The notes: generated by a model not told the origin, from the sequence alone. 64,000 nt of DNA from an uncultured Ferrovum sp. (GCA_903909215.1 CAIVUX010000028.1:60699-124698), one strand, 5' to 3'; shown: positions 1 to 11,865, counted from the stretch's first letter. A program made the numbers and translations.

Positions 1-2
1 AC

Positions 3-1172
3 ATTGGTTGCATGATTCGTTGGTTGGACTTTAACGACACTTGGTTGGCTGCGGAATGGGGCCATCCCTCCGACAACTTGGGCGGCATTCTGGCCGTGGC
101 CGATTGGCTGTCGCGCACCCGTGTAGCCGCCGGAAAATCCCCCCTCACCATGCGCACGGTATTAGAAGGCATGATTAAAGCCCATGAAATTCAAGGCGTA
201 TTGGCTCTTGAAAACAGCTTTAACCGTGTGGGTCTGGACCATGTGGTATTGGTAAAAGTAGCCACCACAGCCGTGGTATCCAAAATGCTGGGCCTCACCT
301 TTGATGAAACCATCAATGCCGTATCCTTGGCGTGGGTGGACGGACAAAGCCTGCGCACTTATCGCCATTCACCCAACACCGGCTCGCGCAAATCATGGGC
401 TGCGGGAGACGCCACCAGTCGCGGTGTGCGCTTAGCCCTCATGGCACAGAAAGGTGAAATGGGTTACCCCTCAGTACTCACCGCAAAGGTTTGGGGGTTT
501 TACGACGTGCTGTTTAAAGGGCAGCCTTTCAAATTTCAACGCCCCTACGGTACCTATGTGATGGAAAACGTGTTGTTTAAAATTTCTTTCCCCGCAGAGT
601 TTCACGCCCAAACCGCCGTGGAATGTGCGCTCATTCTTCACCCCTTGGTAAAAGACCGCTTAAACGACATTGAAAAAGTGGTCATCACCACTCATGAATC
701 GGCCATTCGCATCATTGATAAGAAGGGCCCCCTAAACAATCCCGCTGATCGTGATCATTGTATTCAATACATGTCTGCGGTGGGCCTTATTACCGGCAAT
801 CTCACCGCTGCCGACTACGAAGATGTGGTGGCCCATGACCCGCGCATTGATGTGCTGCGCGATAAAATGGTGTGTGTTGAAAAAGAAGAATACAGTCGCG
901 ATTATCACGATCCTGAAAAACGCTCCATTGCCAACGCCATTCAAATTTTCTTTAAGGATGGCTCGCACACACAGAATGTTGAAGTGGAATACCCCATCGG
1001 ACATCGTCGTCGTCGCGCCGAGGGCATCCCTCATCTGGAACAAAAGTTTCGCACCAACCTGGCGCGCCGCTTCCCTGTTCGTCAGCAACAAGCCATCTTG
1101 GCTCTGGCCTTAGATCAAAAACGTTTGGAACAAACACCGGTCAACGAATTCGTTGACTTGTTCGTCATTTAA
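3..1172 (+). CDS. prpD: 2-methylcitrate dehydratase PrpD (5' end outside window)
   Basis: PrpD dehydrates 2-methylcitrate in the methylcitrate cycle, which oxidises propionyl-CoA. The reading frame is open from the first bases of the window, and the first Met (position 12) lies inside a conserved stretch ([20 protein letters not shown]). The gene therefore starts upstream; about 95 residues are missing compared with the roughly 483-residue family length. The C-terminal part is complete, including the conserved [18 protein letters not shown] segment and the typical end [11 protein letters not shown]. The acnA start follows 20 bp later, so the two genes are probably cotranscribed. Whether prpB and prpC lie upstream cannot be seen. 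Identification is secure. Confidence 0.95.
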   Translation: MGCMIRWLDFNDTWLAAEWGHPSDNLGGILAVADWLSRTRVAAGKSPLTMRTVLEGMIKAHEIQGVLALENSFNRVGLDHVVLVKVATTAVVSKMLGLTFDETINAVSLAWVDGQSLRTYRHSPNTGSRKSWAAGDATSRGVRLALMAQKGEMGYPSVLTAKVWGFYDVLFKGQPFKFQRPYGTYVMENVLFKISFPAEFHAQTAVECALILHPLVKDRLNDIEKVVITTHESAIRIIDKKGPLNNPADRDHCIQYMSAVGLITGNLTAADYEDVVAHDPRIDVLRDKMVCVEKEEYSRDYHDPEKRSIANAIQIFFKDGSHTQNVEVEYPIGHRRRRAEGIPHLEQKFRTNLARRFPVRQQQAILALALDQKRLEQTPVNEFVDLFVI

Positions 1173-1192
1173 TCGGCATTACGGAGAGTTTC

Positions 1193-3877
1193 ATGAGTCA
1201 CAATTTATTCAATTCTCGCCAAGAATTTTCCTTGCGCTCTGGAAAAGGCACCCTCTACTCCATCCCAGCCTTAGAGGCCGCGGGTGTGGCCCGTGTGTCG
1301 CGCTTACCTGTTTCCATTCGCATTGTGCTGGAATCGGTGTTGCGTAACTTTGACGGGAAAAGAATTACAGAAGCCCATATACGTGAATTGGCCAATTGGA
1401 AACCACGTGCTGCGCGCACGGAAGAAATCCCTTTCGTGGTGGCGCGCGTGGTGCTGCAAGATTTTACCGGTGTGCCGTTGCTGGCGGATTTGGCCGCCAT
1501 GCGCAATGTGGCGCAGAGTTTGGGCAAAGACCCCAAGCGCATTGAACCTTTGGTGCCTGTAAATCTGGTGGTGGACCATTCGGTACAGGTGGATTACTAC
1601 AATACACCCAGCGCCTTAAAAGACAATATGGCCTTGGAGTTTCAGCGCAACAACGAACGTTATAAGTTTATGAAATGGGGTATGCAGGCGTTTGATACAT
1701 TCCGCGTGGTCCCTCCGGGCATCGGCATTGTGCATCAGGTTAACTTAGAATATTTGGCACGCGGCGTGTTGCAAAAAGATGGCGTGTATTACCCCGACAC
1801 CTTAGTGGGCACCGATTCGCACACCACCATGATTAATGGCATTGGTGTGGTGGGTTGGGGGGTGGGCGGCATTGAAGCGGAAGCCGGCATGCTGGGTCAG
1901 CCGGTCTACTTCCTCACCCCCGATGTGGTGGGCGTGCATCTGAAGGGCAAGTTACCCGAAGGCGTTACCGCCACCGACTTGGTATTAACCGTCACCGAAA
2001 TGCTGCGCAAAGCCAAAGTGGTGGGTAAGTTTGTGGAGTTCTTCGGCGAAGGAGCCTCCTCTTTGGCCCTGCCCGACCGCGCCACCATTGCCAACATGGC
2101 CCCTGAGTATGGGGCCACCATGGGTTTCTTTCCTGTGGACGATGAAACCGTGGCGTACTTTAAAGCCACCGGTCGCACGGATGAGGAAATTAATGCGTTT
2201 GTATCGTATTGGAAAGCGCAGGGCATGTATGGCATTCCTAAAGCAGGCGATTGCGATTACAGTGACTCTCTGGAAATGGACCTCTCCACTATCAAGCCTT
2301 CGGTGGCAGGACCCAAACGCCCTCAAGACCGCATTGAACTGACCGCCCTCAAGCAACAAGTGGAGGCGTTGCTGACTCGCTCCGTAGCAGAAGGTGGCTA
2401 CGGTAAAAAAGCCGGCAGCCCCGACCAACGTGTGGCCACAGCAAAACCTGGTATTGGCTTGGCCGATGCGGATGTATTGATTGCCGCCATCACCTCTTGT
2501 ACCAACACATCCAACCCTGGTGTGCTATTGGCCGCCGGTATTTTGGCCAAAAAGGCGGCGGCGCGCGGCTTGAAAGTCAACCCCTGGGTTAAAACATCCT
2601 TAGCCCCAGGCTCGCGCGTGGTGACTGAATACTTACGCAACGCCGGCCTACAAGATGCTCTCGACCAATTGGGCTTTCGTGTGGTGGGTTATGGTTGCAC
2701 CACCTGTATTGGCAATGCCGGCCCTCTGGATGCGGATTTGGAAGAGACGATTGTTAAGAATGATTTGGTAGGCTGTGCGGTGCTATCGGGAAACCGTAAT
2801 TTTGAGGCGCGCATTCATCCCAACATTCGCGGCAACTTCTTAATGAGCCCTCCTCTGGTGGTGGCCTTTGCCATTGCTGGGCACGTGAACATCGATATGA
2901 CCCATGAAGCCTTAGGCATCGGAAGCGATGGCCAACCCGTTTTCCTTAAAGACATTTGGCCCAGCCAAGCAGAAGTGGCCGCTGTGATGAAGCATGCCAC
3001 CGATCCGACCACCTATCGCCGTCTATATGCCGACTTCACCAAAGACAATCCCTTATGGAACGATATTCCAGCCACAAAAGGGATGGTCTACAACTGGGAA
3101 GCCTCTACCTATATTGCAGAGCCCCCATTCTTTAAAGACTTTTCTATGCAGCCCGGTAAAGTGAGCAGCATTAAAGGAGCCCGTGCATTGGGATTGTTTG
3201 GCGACTCCATTACCACGGATCACATCAGCCCGGCGGGTTCTATTAAACCCTCATCACCGGCCGGAAAATACCTGCAAGCCAACGGCGTGTCGGTGGCGGA
3301 CTTCAACAGCTACGGTTCCCGGCGCGGCAACCATGAAGTGATGATGCGCGGCACATTTGCCAATGTGCGCATTAAAAACTTGATGGTTCCCGGCAGCGAG
3401 GGGGGAGTTACCGTGCACCAACCCTCTGGTGAACCGTTGGCCATTTATGATGCAGCCATGAAATACGTGAAGGACGGTGTGCCCACGGTTATTTTTGCTG
3501 GTGAAGAATATGGCACCGGCTCATCACGCGATTGGGCCGCCAAAGGTACTCAGCTGCTGGGCGTAAAGGCTGTAGTGGCGCGCAGCTTTGAGCGCATTCA
3601 CCGCAGCAACCTGGTGGGAATGGGCGTGTTGCCATGTCAGTTTAAAGAGGGCGTAACCGCGCAATCCTTAAAACTCGATGGTAGTGAAACCTTCGACTTT
3701 AGCGGCATCGAAGGCGCGATCTTGCCACAGCAAGAAGTGATACTGACCATTAACCGCAAAGACGGCAGCACACAACGCGTCCCGCTGCTCCTGCGCATCG
3801 ACACCCCTATTGAAGTGGATTACTACAACCATGGCGGCATCCTGCCCTATGTGTTGCGCGATTTAATGTCTGCCTAA
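1193..3877 (+). CDS. acnA: Aconitate hydratase A
   Basis: This is a 4Fe-4S aconitase that interconverts citrate and isocitrate in the TCA cycle. Its 894 residues match the AcnA/IRP class (E. coli AcnA is 891). Cluster-ligand cysteines lie in SCTNTSNPG (about residue 436) and [10 protein letters not shown] (about 501). Substrate-site motifs include [19 protein letters not shown] and the swivelling-domain [16 protein letters not shown] (about 770). A GGAG ribosome site precedes the ATG. It sits between prpD and mdh in one apparent operon. Next to prpD one might expect AcnD, but the N-terminus resembles AcnA. Hydration of 2-methylaconitate as a side role is possible but is inference. Confidence 0.95.
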   Translation: MSHNLFNSRQEFSLRSGKGTLYSIPALEAAGVARVSRLPVSIRIVLESVLRNFDGKRITEAHIRELANWKPRAARTEEIPFVVARVVLQDFTGVPLLADLAAMRNVAQSLGKDPKRIEPLVPVNLVVDHSVQVDYYNTPSALKDNMALEFQRNNERYKFMKWGMQAFDTFRVVPPGIGIVHQVNLEYLARGVLQKDGVYYPDTLVGTDSHTTMINGIGVVGWGVGGIEAEAGMLGQPVYFLTPDVVGVHLKGKLPEGVTATDLVLTVTEMLRKAKVVGKFVEFFGEGASSLALPDRATIANMAPEYGATMGFFPVDDETVAYFKATGRTDEEINAFVSYWKAQGMYGIPKAGDCDYSDSLEMDLSTIKPSVAGPKRPQDRIELTALKQQVEALLTRSVAEGGYGKKAGSPDQRVATAKPGIGLADADVLIAAITSCTNTSNPGVLLAAGILAKKAAARGLKVNPWVKTSLAPGSRVVTEYLRNAGLQDALDQLGFRVVGYGCTTCIGNAGPLDADLEETIVKNDLVGCAVLSGNRNFEARIHPNIRGNFLMSPPLVVAFAIAGHVNIDMTHEALGIGSDGQPVFLKDIWPSQAEVAAVMKHATDPTTYRRLYADFTKDNPLWNDIPATKGMVYNWEASTYIAEPPFFKDFSMQPGKVSSIKGARALGLFGDSITTDHISPAGSIKPSSPAGKYLQANGVSVADFNSYGSRRGNHEVMMRGTFANVRIKNLMVPGSEGGVTVHQPSGEPLAIYDAAMKYVKDGVPTVIFAGEEYGTGSSRDWAAKGTQLLGVKAVVARSFERIHRSNLVGMGVLPCQFKEGVTAQSLKLDGSETFDFSGIEGAILPQQEVILTINRKDGSTQRVPLLLRIDTPIEVDYYNHGGILPYVLRDLMSA

Positions 3878-3902
3878 CTTTATTGACCCACGGAGAAACG
3901 TA

Positions 3903-4886
3903 ATGAAAAAACCAATGCGTGTTGCAGTAACCGGATCAGGCGGCCAAATTGGCTACAGTCTGCTGTTTAGAATTGCCAGCGGAGAAATGCTGGGCGTGGA
4001 TCAACCGGTCATTCTGCAATTGTTCGACATTACACCCTCATTGCCCGTGGTGCGCGGTGTGGTGATGGAATTGGAAGATTGCGCGTTCCCATTACTGGCC
4101 GGCGTTATCATCACCGACGATGTGCGCGTCGCGTTTAAAGATGCGGATGTGGCCTTGCTGGTGGGCAGCCGCCCACGCACCAAAGGCATGGAACGCAAAG
4201 ATTTGCTGGAAATGAACGGTGCCATCTTTACCGACCAAGGTCGCGCCCTTTCAGAAGTGGCCAGCCGTGACGTGAAGGTCTTGGTAGTGGGAAATCCTGC
4301 CAACACCAATTGTTTAATTGCCATGAAGAATGCGCCTGGGTTATCGTCTGCTAACTTCACAGCCATGATGCGGTTGGATCACAACCGTGCCATGTCGCAG
4401 ATTGGTGCCAAGCTGAACAAGCCTGCCACCAGCGTGAAGAAAATGACCATCTGGGGCAACCATTCCGCTACGCAATATCCGGATTTGTTTAACGCGACAG
4501 TTGATGGCCAAGCGGTCTCAAAATTGATTAATGATCAAGCCTGGGTGGAAAGCGCATTTATCCCCACGGTGCAGAAGCGCGGTGCTGCCATTATTGAAGC
4601 ACGCGGTCTTTCGTCAGCAGCATCAGCTGCCAATGCCGCCATGAACCATATTCGCGATTGGGTTTTTGGCACACCCACCGGTGATTGGGTCACCATGGGC
4701 ATTCCATCGGATGGCAGTTACGGCATTCCTGAGGGGGTGTTGTTCGGTTATCCCGTTACTTGCGCCAACGGAAAATTTACCATTGTGCAGGGCTTGGAGC
4801 TAAGTGACTTTAGTCGTGCACGCATTAAAGCCACCCATGACGAGTTATTAGAGGAGCGTGCAGCCATTACCCACTTATTGGGCTAA
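3903..4886 (+). CDS. mdh: Malate dehydrogenase
   Basis: NAD-dependent malate dehydrogenase interconverts malate and oxaloacetate in the TCA cycle. The 327-residue length fits the betaproteobacterial/cytosolic-type family. The N-terminal Rossmann motif is [10 protein letters not shown], the substrate-binding region is [14 protein letters not shown], and the catalytic His lies in [15 protein letters not shown] ribosome site lies just before the ATG, 25 bp after acnA, so this is the third gene of a prpD-acnA-mdh operon. It converges on cysM with only a 10 bp gap, in which I see no clear hairpin terminator. Confidence 0.96.
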   Translation: MKKPMRVAVTGSGGQIGYSLLFRIASGEMLGVDQPVILQLFDITPSLPVVRGVVMELEDCAFPLLAGVIITDDVRVAFKDADVALLVGSRPRTKGMERKDLLEMNGAIFTDQGRALSEVASRDVKVLVVGNPANTNCLIAMKNAPGLSSANFTAMMRLDHNRAMSQIGAKLNKPATSVKKMTIWGNHSATQYPDLFNATVDGQAVSKLINDQAWVESAFIPTVQKRGAAIIEARGLSSAASAANAAMNHIRDWVFGTPTGDWVTMGIPSDGSYGIPEGVLFGYPVTCANGKFTIVQGLELSDFSRARIKATHDELLEERAAITHLLG

Positions 4887-4896
4887 TAAAAAGCAC

Positions 4897-5784
4897 TTAC
4901 AGCGGATACACTCCGGTGGACAGGTAACGGTCCCCGCGGTCGCAGATGATATGAACAATCAAAGCGTTCTTCACGCGCTTTGATATCTGTAACGCGGCCC
5001 AACAGCCCCCGCCGGATGAAACGCCAGCAAAAATACCTTCTTCGCACGCCAAACGCCGCATGGTGTTTTCGGCATCCTCTTGCGACACCTCCAGTATTTC
5101 ATCCACACGATGAGGTTCAAAAAATTTCGGCTGATAGGCCTCGGGCCATTTGCGAATACCGGGCACCTGTGCGCCTTCTGCCGGATAAACACCGACAATC
5201 TGAATGTCCGGGTTTTGTTCTTTAAGGTAACGCGACACACCCATGATGGTGCCCGTGGTGCCCATGGTGGCCACAAAATGGGTAACCCGCCCTTCCGTGG
5301 CCTGCCAAATCTCAGGGCCTGTTGTATGGTAATGCGCCAGGGGGTTATCGGGATTATTAAACTGATCAAGAATGACGCCTTCTCCGGCTGCGCGCAGGGT
5401 GGCCGCTAAGTCACGCGCGCCTTCCATGCCCTGCGCTTGTGTCACCAAGCGAATTTCTGCGCCCAGGGCACGCATGGTTTGCCGGCGCTCAATGCTTAAA
5501 TGTTCGGGCATGATAAGCACCATGCGATAACCTCGCAAAGTAGCTGCCAGGGCCAAGGCGATACCGGTATTGCCGCTGGTGGCCTCAATGAGCGTATCGC
5601 CCGGTTTAATCTCGCCACGCGCTTCGGCAGCCTTAATCATGGATAAGGCCGGACGGTCTTTCACGGACCCAGCAGGGTTATTGCCTTCTAGCTTGGCACA
5701 GATTTGATTGGATGTAACTCCGGGCAAATGTTTAAGTCGCACCAAAGGCGTAGCGCCAATGCAGTCTTCAATGTTTTTGATCAT
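4897..5784 (-). CDS. cysM: Cysteine synthase B (O-acetylserine sulfhydrylase)
   Basis: This PLP enzyme makes cysteine from O-acetylserine and sulfide or thiosulfate. Its 295 residues are close to E. coli CysM (303). The PLP lysine is K42 in NNPAGSVKDR, the substrate loop is EATSGNTGIALA, and the phosphate-binding loop is GTTGTIMG. CysM-type rather than CysK-type is favoured by length and by the NNPAGSVKDRPA signature. A thiosulfate-using isoform fits a thiosulfate/sulfide-oxidising host, but that link is inference. It is the last gene of the long minus-strand run. Confidence 0.93.
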   Translation of the reverse strand: MIKNIEDCIGATPLVRLKHLPGVTSNQICAKLEGNNPAGSVKDRPALSMIKAAEARGEIKPGDTLIEATSGNTGIALALAATLRGYRMVLIMPEHLSIERRQTMRALGAEIRLVTQAQGMEGARDLAATLRAAGEGVILDQFNNPDNPLAHYHTTGPEIWQATEGRVTHFVATMGTTGTIMGVSRYLKEQNPDIQIVGVYPAEGAQVPGIRKWPEAYQPKFFEPHRVDEILEVSQEDAENTMRRLACEEGIFAGVSSGGGCWAALQISKRVKNALIVHIICDRGDRYLSTGVYPL

Positions 5785-5824
5785 CTCAAAACTTTAGCAC
5801 AGATTGCCGGGTATTAAACAAAAG

Positions 5825-6160
5825 TCAATGCCGTTGGCCGGGCGGCGCAGTGGCACTGGATGGCCCGGCACCGGGTGCCACCAAAGGTTTCCCCGCAATG
5901 GCCAGGTCATGGCCAATACGTTCTAACGTCTTGCTGCCAAACCCCTTTACGCGACGCACGTCCGCCGCACTCCTAAAGGATCCATTCTTGGCGCGGTAAG
6001 CCAAAATGGCACGGGCCTTCACAGGGCCAATGCCTTTTACGGTACGCAATAGTTTTTCATCAGCGCTGTTGATATCCACCAATGCCCATGTGGGCCCTGC
6101 CGCGCAAAGTGCCAACAAAAGAATAATGAGGGTGTTTTTAAACCAAGCAGCAACGTTCAT
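5825..6160 (-). CDS. ComEA-like helix-hairpin-helix protein, exported
   Basis: A 111-residue protein with an N-terminal signal peptide (hydrophobic residues about 9-24, likely cut after PTWA), followed by a ComEA-type DNA-binding domain. Two helix-hairpin-helix elements are visible: TVKGIGPVKARAIL (about 40-53) and RVKGFGSKTLERIG (about 79-92). The VDINSADEKLL opening is the usual start of this domain. A Pro/Ala-rich tail follows. Family members bind DNA in the periplasm, and ComEA serves DNA uptake. No other competence genes are in the window, so a competence role is possible but unproven. Confidence 0.85.
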   Translation of the reverse strand: MNVAAWFKNTLIILLLALCAAGPTWALVDINSADEKLLRTVKGIGPVKARAILAYRAKNGSFRSAADVRRVKGFGSKTLERIGHDLAIAGKPLVAPGAGPSSATAPPGQRH

Positions 6161-6171
6161 GACATTCTCCT

Positions 6172-6200
6172 AAAAAATAAAAAGGGGCCGTGAAGGCCCC
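6172..6200 (-). terminator. Rho-independent terminator after hldD
   Basis: On the minus strand a GC-rich stem (GGGGCC / GGCCCC, 5-nt loop, plus-strand arms 6184-6189 and 6195-6200) is followed by a T-rich run. It lies between the hldD stop and the comEA-like start, so it should end the heptose/UDP-glucuronate transcript. Confidence 0.8.
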
Positions 6201-6227
6201 CTTATAGGCTGGAATGTCGTCACAGGT

Positions 6228-7235
6228 TTAACGCATCTGGACGCCGGAGCGCTGAGCAACATAATGAGCCACGCCTTCAGCAACATCTAAGAAGGAATGC
6301 TCATAGCCAGCCTCACGAAGGCTCTTCATGTTGGCTTGAGTGTAGCTTTGATATTTACCCTTCAGTGCTTCGGGAAACGGAATATATTCGATCAGTTTGG
6401 CGGCCTTCATTTCACCCAGCGTGCACTCGTCTTCCCCTTGCGTGGCGCGAATGGCATTAATAGTGGCCACAGCCATGTCATTAAAGGAGCGCGCCTCACC
6501 GGTGCCCAAATTAAAGATGCCTGAAATTTCAGGCTGTTCTAAAAACCACAGGTTTACTTTTACTACGTCTTCTATGGAAACAAAATCGCGTTGTTGTTCG
6601 CCATCAGCATAACCATCACACCCTTCAAACAAGCGAATGCGACCGCTTTCAAAGTATTGATTGTAAAAGTGGAAGGCTACGGAAGCCATGCGCCCTTTAT
6701 GCTGCTCGCACGGACCATACACATTAAAATAACGCAACCCCACGCAGGGGGCAGTTAAGCCCACTTCTTGCACGCGCTGACGAAAAAATTGATCAAAGGC
6801 CAATTTAGAATAGCCGTACACATTAAGCGGAGCCTCAAAAGCGGGCTCTTCTTCAAACTCTTTATTGCCGCCGTAAACCGCCGCCGAGGAGGCGTAAACC
6901 AAAGGAATTTCATGGTCTTGACAATAGCGAAACAATTTAACGCTGTAGCGATAATTGTTTTCCATCATAAAGCGGCCGTCATGCTCCATGGTGTCTGAAC
7001 AAGCACCCTGATGGAGCACAGCGCTGGCTTCATACTCCAGGTGATCCGCTTCAATCAAACTTAAAAATTCGCGTTTATCCATATAGTCCGCTATGGTGCA
7101 ATCTGCCAAATTTTTAAACTTATCGGCTTGCTCTAAATCATCCACGGCCAATATGTCGGAAACCCCACGACGATTTAATTCTTTTACAATATTGGCGCCA
7201 ATAAATCCTGCCGCCCCTGTCACAATAGTCACCAT
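6228..7235 (-). CDS. hldD: ADP-L-glycero-D-manno-heptose 6-epimerase
   Basis: HldD epimerises ADP-D,D-heptose to ADP-L,D-heptose, the last step of heptose precursor synthesis for the lipopolysaccharide inner core. It is a 335-residue extended short-chain dehydrogenase with a [11 protein letters not shown] nucleotide-binding motif (7-17) and a catalytic YxxxK pair at Y140/K144. The preceding [10 protein letters not shown] supplies the Ser. It lies 25 bp downstream of hldA in the same operon and is followed by a strong terminator. Confidence 0.96.
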   Translation of the reverse strand: MVTIVTGAAGFIGANIVKELNRRGVSDILAVDDLEQADKFKNLADCTIADYMDKREFLSLIEADHLEYEASAVLHQGACSDTMEHDGRFMMENNYRYSVKLFRYCQDHEIPLVYASSAAVYGGNKEFEEEPAFEAPLNVYGYSKLAFDQFFRQRVQEVGLTAPCVGLRYFNVYGPCEQHKGRMASVAFHFYNQYFESGRIRLFEGCDGYADGEQQRDFVSIEDVVKVNLWFLEQPEISGIFNLGTGEARSFNDMAVATINAIRATQGEDECTLGEMKAAKLIEYIPFPEALKGKYQSYTQANMKSLREAGYEHSFLDVAEGVAHYVAQRSGVQMR

Positions 7236-7260
7236 AACTGTTTTATCCGTTTTATGCTGT

Positions 7261-8205
7261 TTATAAGGCGCGTTTCAGCTCTTCGCTGCTGACCACTGCC
7301 GTACCCAACTTGCCCACCACGATACCCGCTGCCAAATTAGCCAAATGCACAGCGTCCTTTATTTCAATGCCGGCTGCCATGGCCACACCTAAGGTGGCAA
7401 TTACTGTGTCTCCCGCACCACTCACGTCATACACCTCTCGCGCACGAGTGGGTTCATGAAACACTGAATTGGGTTGATACAGCGTCATGCCCTCCTCGCT
7501 GCGCGTCACCAGTAAGGCCGCGAGGTTTAATTCGCTGCGCAATCCTTCGGCTTTGGTGGCCAGCTCCATGTCGCTTTTCCAAGAACCCGCTACTTGCTTA
7601 AATTCTGACTTATTGGGGGTCAGCAATGTGGCGCCACGGTAGCGCCGATAGTCTTCCCCTTTAGGGTCTACCAGCACCGGTTTTCCAACACGTCGACATT
7701 GTTCAATCATGGTTTCAATGTGACGCAACCCGCCTTTGCCGTAATCCGACAAAATAACCAAATCCACTTGGTCTACCAATGCTGAAAATTCGCTTAGTTT
7801 TGCCAGCAGCACTTCTTGACTGGGAGTAGTTTCAAAATCGATGCGCAACAGTTGTTGTTGACGCCCCACCACACGTAACTTTACCGTGGTATCGATGCTG
7901 CGGTCACGATGCAAAATGGATTGAACGCCCTCGACATCTAATAACTGCGTTAAACGACGTCCGGCCTCGTCATCGCCTGTTACAGACAAGAGTCGACATT
8001 GTGCGCCTAAGGCCGCCACACCACGCGCCACGTTAGCCGCCCCACCCGGACGTTCTTCTGTTTTTTTAACCAACACCACAGGCACTGGTGCTTCGGGTGA
8101 AATGCGGCTGACATCGCCAAACCAATAGCGATCCAGCATGACATCACCCACCACCAAAATCCGCGCAGCAGAGAATCCGGCTAATTGTTGGGCATTTAAA
8201 ATCAT
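7261..8205 (-). CDS. hldA: D-glycero-beta-D-manno-heptose-7-phosphate kinase (single-domain HldA/RfaE1)
   Basis: This PfkB/ribokinase-family enzyme phosphorylates heptose 7-phosphate at C1 for LPS core synthesis. Its 314 residues correspond only to the kinase half of bifunctional E. coli HldE (477). The GGAANVARG substrate motif is near residue 55 and DVSGAGDT with the catalytic Asp is near 260. The adenylyltransferase (HldC/RfaE2) domain is absent and must be encoded elsewhere. The start codon shares one base with the ugd stop (TAATG), so translation is probably coupled. Confidence 0.94.
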   Translation of the reverse strand: MILNAQQLAGFSAARILVVGDVMLDRYWFGDVSRISPEAPVPVVLVKKTEERPGGAANVARGVAALGAQCRLLSVTGDDEAGRRLTQLLDVEGVQSILHRDRSIDTTVKLRVVGRQQQLLRIDFETTPSQEVLLAKLSEFSALVDQVDLVILSDYGKGGLRHIETMIEQCRRVGKPVLVDPKGEDYRRYRGATLLTPNKSEFKQVAGSWKSDMELATKAEGLRSELNLAALLVTRSEEGMTLYQPNSVFHEPTRAREVYDVSGAGDTVIATLGVAMAAGIEIKDAVHLANLAAGIVVGKLGTAVVSSEELKRAL

Positions 8206-9527
8206 TACAAGCGTCCTATACCATGGTATTCCAAGCCGGCTGCACGCACGGTGGCCGGTTCGTATAGGTTGCGTCCATCGTAAATAACCGGATGGCGCAA
8301 CGTCACTTTAATGTGGTCAAAATCAGGGCTGCGAAACTCCTTCCATTCGGTCACAATCACCAAGGCATCCGCTTCGGTGAGCGCGTCTTCAGGCGAACTG
8401 GCAAAACGAATGCGCTTGTCTTCACCGTAAATGTGGCGCGCCTCATCCATGGCCACCGGGTCGTAAGCGGCCACGGTGGCACCCAGCGCCCATAACCCCT
8501 CAATCAACACCCGTGAAGGCGCCTCGCGCATGTCATCGGTATTGGGTTTAAAGGCCAAGCCCCAAATGGCAAAATGCTGCCCTGTTAAATCTTCACCAAA
8601 GCGCTGCGTTATTTTTTTCAGTAAAACGGATTTCTGACGGTCATTCACTTCCTCTACGGATTGCAGAATTTTAAGATCCAGCCCATTTTCACCAGCGGTA
8701 CGCATTAAGGCCTGCACATCCTTTGGAAAACAAGAGCCACCGTAGCCGCAACCGGGGTATAGAAATTGATAGCCAATCCTGGGGTCTGACCCAATGCCTT
8801 GGCGCACCCGTTCAATATCGGCGCCCAACTGCTCGGCCAGCAAAGCCAATTCATTCATAAAGGATATGCGCGTGGCCAACATCGCGTTAGCGGCATATTT
8901 GGTTAACTCGGCAGACTTTACATCCATGACAATCACGCGCTCATGGTTGCGTTGAAACGGTGCGTACAGGGCGCGCATCACCTCAATGGCATGGGCATCT
9001 TCTGCCCCCACTACAATGCGATCGGGTTTCATAAAATCTTCAACTGCGGCGCCCTCTTTTAAGAACTCAGGGTTAGACACCACGCTAAAGGGAACGTTGA
9101 CAGAACGTTTGGCCTGCTCTTCTAGTATGGCAGCGCGCACTTTGTCGGCGGTGCCTACTGGTACGGTAGATTTATCCACAATCACCTTGCGGTCCATCAT
9201 ATGGCGACCGATGCTGCGCGCCGCACTCACCACATGCTTTAAATCCGCCGAGCCATCTTCGTCGGGGGGCGTACCAACGGCGATGAATTGAACTTGACCA
9301 AAGGCCACACTCTCTTCAATGTTGGTCGTAAACAGCAGGCGGCCCGCCGCCACATTACGCTTCACCATGGCCTCCAAACCCGGCTCAAAAATTGGGATGC
9401 CACCGCTTTTCAAGATGGCGATCTTTTCTGGATTAAGGTCCAAACATAAAACATGGTTGCCCACTTCAGCCAGGCAAGCGCCGCTCACCAAACCCACATA
9501 ACCGGTACCAATAATTGAAATTTTCAT
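8205..9527 (-). CDS. ugd: UDP-glucose 6-dehydrogenase
   Basis: It oxidises UDP-glucose to UDP-glucuronate with two NAD+, feeding envelope or exopolysaccharide synthesis. The 440-residue protein has the N-terminal NAD motif [15 protein letters not shown], the catalytic Cys near residue 262 in [10 protein letters not shown], and the C-terminal UDP-binding domain with [14 protein letters not shown]. It overlaps pyrF upstream by 4 bp and hldA downstream by 1 bp, so it sits in a tightly packed operon. Confidence 0.96.
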   Translation of the reverse strand: MKISIIGTGYVGLVSGACLAEVGNHVLCLDLNPEKIAILKSGGIPIFEPGLEAMVKRNVAAGRLLFTTNIEESVAFGQVQFIAVGTPPDEDGSADLKHVVSAARSIGRHMMDRKVIVDKSTVPVGTADKVRAAILEEQAKRSVNVPFSVVSNPEFLKEGAAVEDFMKPDRIVVGAEDAHAIEVMRALYAPFQRNHERVIVMDVKSAELTKYAANAMLATRISFMNELALLAEQLGADIERVRQGIGSDPRIGYQFLYPGCGYGGSCFPKDVQALMRTAGENGLDLKILQSVEEVNDRQKSVLLKKITQRFGEDLTGQHFAIWGLAFKPNTDDMREAPSRVLIEGLWALGATVAAYDPVAMDEARHIYGEDKRIRFASSPEDALTEADALVIVTEWKEFRSPDFDHIKVTLRHPVIYDGRNLYEPATVRAAGLEYHGIGRL

Positions 9528-10240
9528 AGGACGCTTTTCAAAGAGTTATTAATTTGTTTTAAGGTGGCAGCAGGGTCCACGCTTTGTGTAATGGGGCGGC
9601 CAATCACCAAGTAATCCGAACCGGCGCTCATGGCATCCTGAGGCGTCACAATGCGCACTTGATCGTCTTGAGCAGCATTAGGCAAACGAATACCCGGAGT
9701 TACCAACAGAAAGGGTTTTGGTATTGAGCGGCGCAGCAAAGCAGCTTCACTGGCACTGCACACCACGCCATCCAAACCACATTCACGGGCCAAGCGTGCC
9801 AAGCGTTCCACGGCCTGCGGAATCGGGCCTTGCAAGCCAATGGCCACTAAATCATCTTCCGCCAGGCTGGTGAGAACCGTAATTGCCACCAACTGAGGGC
9901 GGTAAGCGGCTCCGTTAGATTCAAGCGCGCGTCGCGCTGCCGTCATCATGGCAGCGCCGCCTGCAGCATGCACATCCACCATCCACACGCCCATAGCGGC
10001 CGCTACTGCGCAAGCGGCAGCCACGGTGTTGGGAATGTCGTGAAATTTAAGATCGAGAAAAACGCTGTGACCGCGCGCAATTAAATATTCCACAAAATCC
10101 GGGCCGGCAGCGGTAAACAATTCTTTGCCCACTTTTACACGGCACAGTGCAGGGTCTAGGCAATCAACTAAGGCACGTCCGGCCGCAGCATTGGCTGCGT
10201 CAATAGCAACGATAATGGGTCGATCTTGTGTTGCACTCAT
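9524..10240 (-). CDS. pyrF: Orotidine 5'-phosphate decarboxylase
   Basis: PyrF decarboxylates OMP to UMP, the last step of de novo pyrimidine synthesis. Its 238 residues form a TIM barrel. The catalytic D-x-K-x-x-D cluster is D63, K65 and D68 in [12 protein letters not shown], and the phosphate-binding end has [10 protein letters not shown]. It overlaps lapB upstream and ugd downstream by 4 bp each. The lapB-pyrF adjacency is conserved in many proteobacteria. Confidence 0.95.
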   Translation of the reverse strand: MSATQDRPIIVAIDAANAAAGRALVDCLDPALCRVKVGKELFTAAGPDFVEYLIARGHSVFLDLKFHDIPNTVAAACAVAAAMGVWMVDVHAAGGAAMMTAARRALESNGAAYRPQLVAITVLTSLAEDDLVAIGLQGPIPQAVERLARLARECGLDGVVCSASEAALLRRSIPKPFLLVTPGIRLPNAAQDDQVRIVTPQDAMSAGSDYLVIGRPITQSVDPAATLKQINNSLKSVL

Positions 10241-11430
10241 GACATGCGTTCTACTTTAACCACCGGATCGCCCTCAGCATTGCGCCGTGGAGGGTAGGTA
10301 TCCCACCCTCCGCAGGCAGGACAATGCCAATGGAAGGAACGGGCTTTAAATCCGCAACTGGTGCACTGAAACAGGGACAGACGATTGTTGTGAGCATGCA
10401 CCAAATCACGCATCAGTTGTAAATCATCCCGTTGATCGGCCGCCACCTGGGTGAGTTGCGCTTCTAAAAATTTATCCAAGGCACCTAAGGTAGGGCTACG
10501 ATGTAATTCTTCGCGCACCAAACGCAAGGCGCTTTCAGCGCCCTCCTCAGCTAAGGTGGCGCGAAACACCACGGCCAACAAATCCAAGGTAGGGTAGCGC
10601 TGCATCCAACCACGCAGCAATAGAAGGGCTTCGGGCATGCGCCCTAAGATGCGCATGGAATCCATTAAAGGGGACGCCACTAAGAACAAATAATCGGGGG
10701 CTTGGTTTTCTATACGGCGCCAAATATCCACCGCAGCATCATGACGACCTTCTCGTTGCGCCCAATCCCCTTGCATCACATTGGCGCGTGCGCATTTGCG
10801 ATTGGCTTCAAGCGCGGCGGCAATGGATGTGTGGGCTTCATCTAACTGTGAATGGCTATATTCAATAGCCGCTCGTTCACAATAGAAGTTGGCCACTTCG
10901 CGCCGGTACGCGTTACCCGTGGCAGACTCAAGCGCTTCAGCAGTAGCGATGGCTTGTTGCCAATCTTTTTCAGAGACGTATATATCCAGCAAAAAACGCA
11001 ACGCGGCTTCAGAGAACACGGTTTTACGTAAATCTTTAAAGATGGCCTCGGCGCGGTCCAACAACCCCGCCTTAAGATAATCTTGTGCCAACTCATGCAA
11101 CGCAGCCGTACGCTGATCACTGCCCAAGTCGCTGCGGTCCACTAAGTTTTGGTGCATGCGTGTGGCACGGTCTACTTCACCACGGCGACGAAACAGGCTA
11201 CCCAAGGCGAAATGCAATTCGATGGTTTGTTGATCGGCGCGGGCCACCTCGATAAACGCTTCAATGGCTTTGTCGGGTTGCTCGTTGAGTAAAAAATTAA
11301 GGCCTTTAAAGTAGGAGGCCGGCAACGCGCGCGACTCAGTGAGCAAATGGCGAATATCCACCCGGGCAGCTAACCAACCCAGGCCGAAAAACACCGGCAA
11401 CACCAGTAACCAGTACGATTCAAAGTTCAT
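10237..11430 (-). CDS. lapB: LapB (YciM): TPR regulator of lipopolysaccharide assembly
   Basis: LapB is an inner-membrane-anchored adaptor that regulates LpxC turnover through FtsH and so balances LPS synthesis. The 397-residue protein begins with one transmembrane helix (about 5-21), continues with tetratricopeptide repeats, and ends in a rubredoxin-like metal knuckle with C356, C359, C370 and C373 (CTSCGF and CPACGG). This is the family architecture. It follows lapA and precedes pyrF with a 4-bp overlap. Heptose and UDP-sugar genes downstream in the same operon support an envelope theme. Confidence 0.93.
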   Translation of the reverse strand: MNFESYWLLVLPVFFGLGWLAARVDIRHLLTESRALPASYFKGLNFLLNEQPDKAIEAFIEVARADQQTIELHFALGSLFRRRGEVDRATRMHQNLVDRSDLGSDQRTAALHELAQDYLKAGLLDRAEAIFKDLRKTVFSEAALRFLLDIYVSEKDWQQAIATAEALESATGNAYRREVANFYCERAAIEYSHSQLDEAHTSIAAALEANRKCARANVMQGDWAQREGRHDAAVDIWRRIENQAPDYLFLVASPLMDSMRILGRMPEALLLLRGWMQRYPTLDLLAVVFRATLAEEGAESALRLVREELHRSPTLGALDKFLEAQLTQVAADQRDDLQLMRDLVHAHNNRLSLFQCTSCGFKARSFHWHCPACGGWDTYPPRRNAEGDPVVKVERMS

Positions 11431-11478
11431 TGGCTGTAGAGAATACCTTGCGCTTAACTGTTATGGGTGACGGTTTTC

Positions 11479-11799
11479 TTACACCACATCCACATGACCA
11501 GCGGTTGCGATATCCGCAATCGGTGATGATGCCATGGCGTCACTGGCCGCTTTATCCTGACGGCGCAATTCACGACGTAAGATTTGAATTTCTCGTCGTT
11601 GCCGAAACAAGGTGGACATGGCCGCCAACAAGCCAATCACCACACCCACCACTAAGAACGCCAATAAAAATACCACTAATGGTTCACGCCATTGGGTGTC
11701 GAGGAAATAATAGAGTGTAACGGGTTCTAGGTTTTTAACCGCAAAACCCAGCAGCAGGATAAAAATGAGGATTCTCACCAACCATTTGATGTAGACCAT
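11479..11799 (-). CDS. lapA: LapA-type inner-membrane protein (DUF1049)
   Basis: A 106-residue protein with two predicted transmembrane helices (about 6-27 and 38-63) and a basic, coiled-coil-like segment (RQRREIQILRRELRRQDKA), typical of LapA/YciS. In E. coli lapA and lapB are cotranscribed and act in LPS assembly; here it lies 48 bp upstream of lapB. The precise role of LapA is less clear than that of LapB. Membership rests on the topology and the lapA-lapB-pyrF context. Confidence 0.88.
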   Translation of the reverse strand: MVYIKWLVRILIFILLLGFAVKNLEPVTLYYFLDTQWREPLVVFLLAFLVVGVVIGLLAAMSTLFRQRREIQILRRELRRQDKAASDAMASSPIADIATAGHVDVV

Positions 11800-11836
11800 C
11801 TCTAGTCCTTTTGCGTTGTCAGTGGCTTACATGAAA

Positions 11837-11862
11837 CAGCGGGCGTCTGATGACGCCCGCTG
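11837..11862 (-). terminator. Perfect 11-bp hairpin between ihfB and lapA
   Basis: CAGCGGGCGTC and its exact complement are separated by a 4-nt loop just after the ihfB stop. On the minus strand the stem is followed only by TTTCATG, a poor U-tract. It may be a weak terminator, an attenuator, or an RNA-stabilising stem between ihfB and lapA. Confidence 0.55.
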
Positions 11863-11865
11863 GGT

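Noticed and set aside
8781..8793. GGGGTCTGACCCA inside ugd
   Set aside because: It encodes the conserved GSDPRIGY motif at normal protein length, so it is a chance match to the repeat core, not an insertion.
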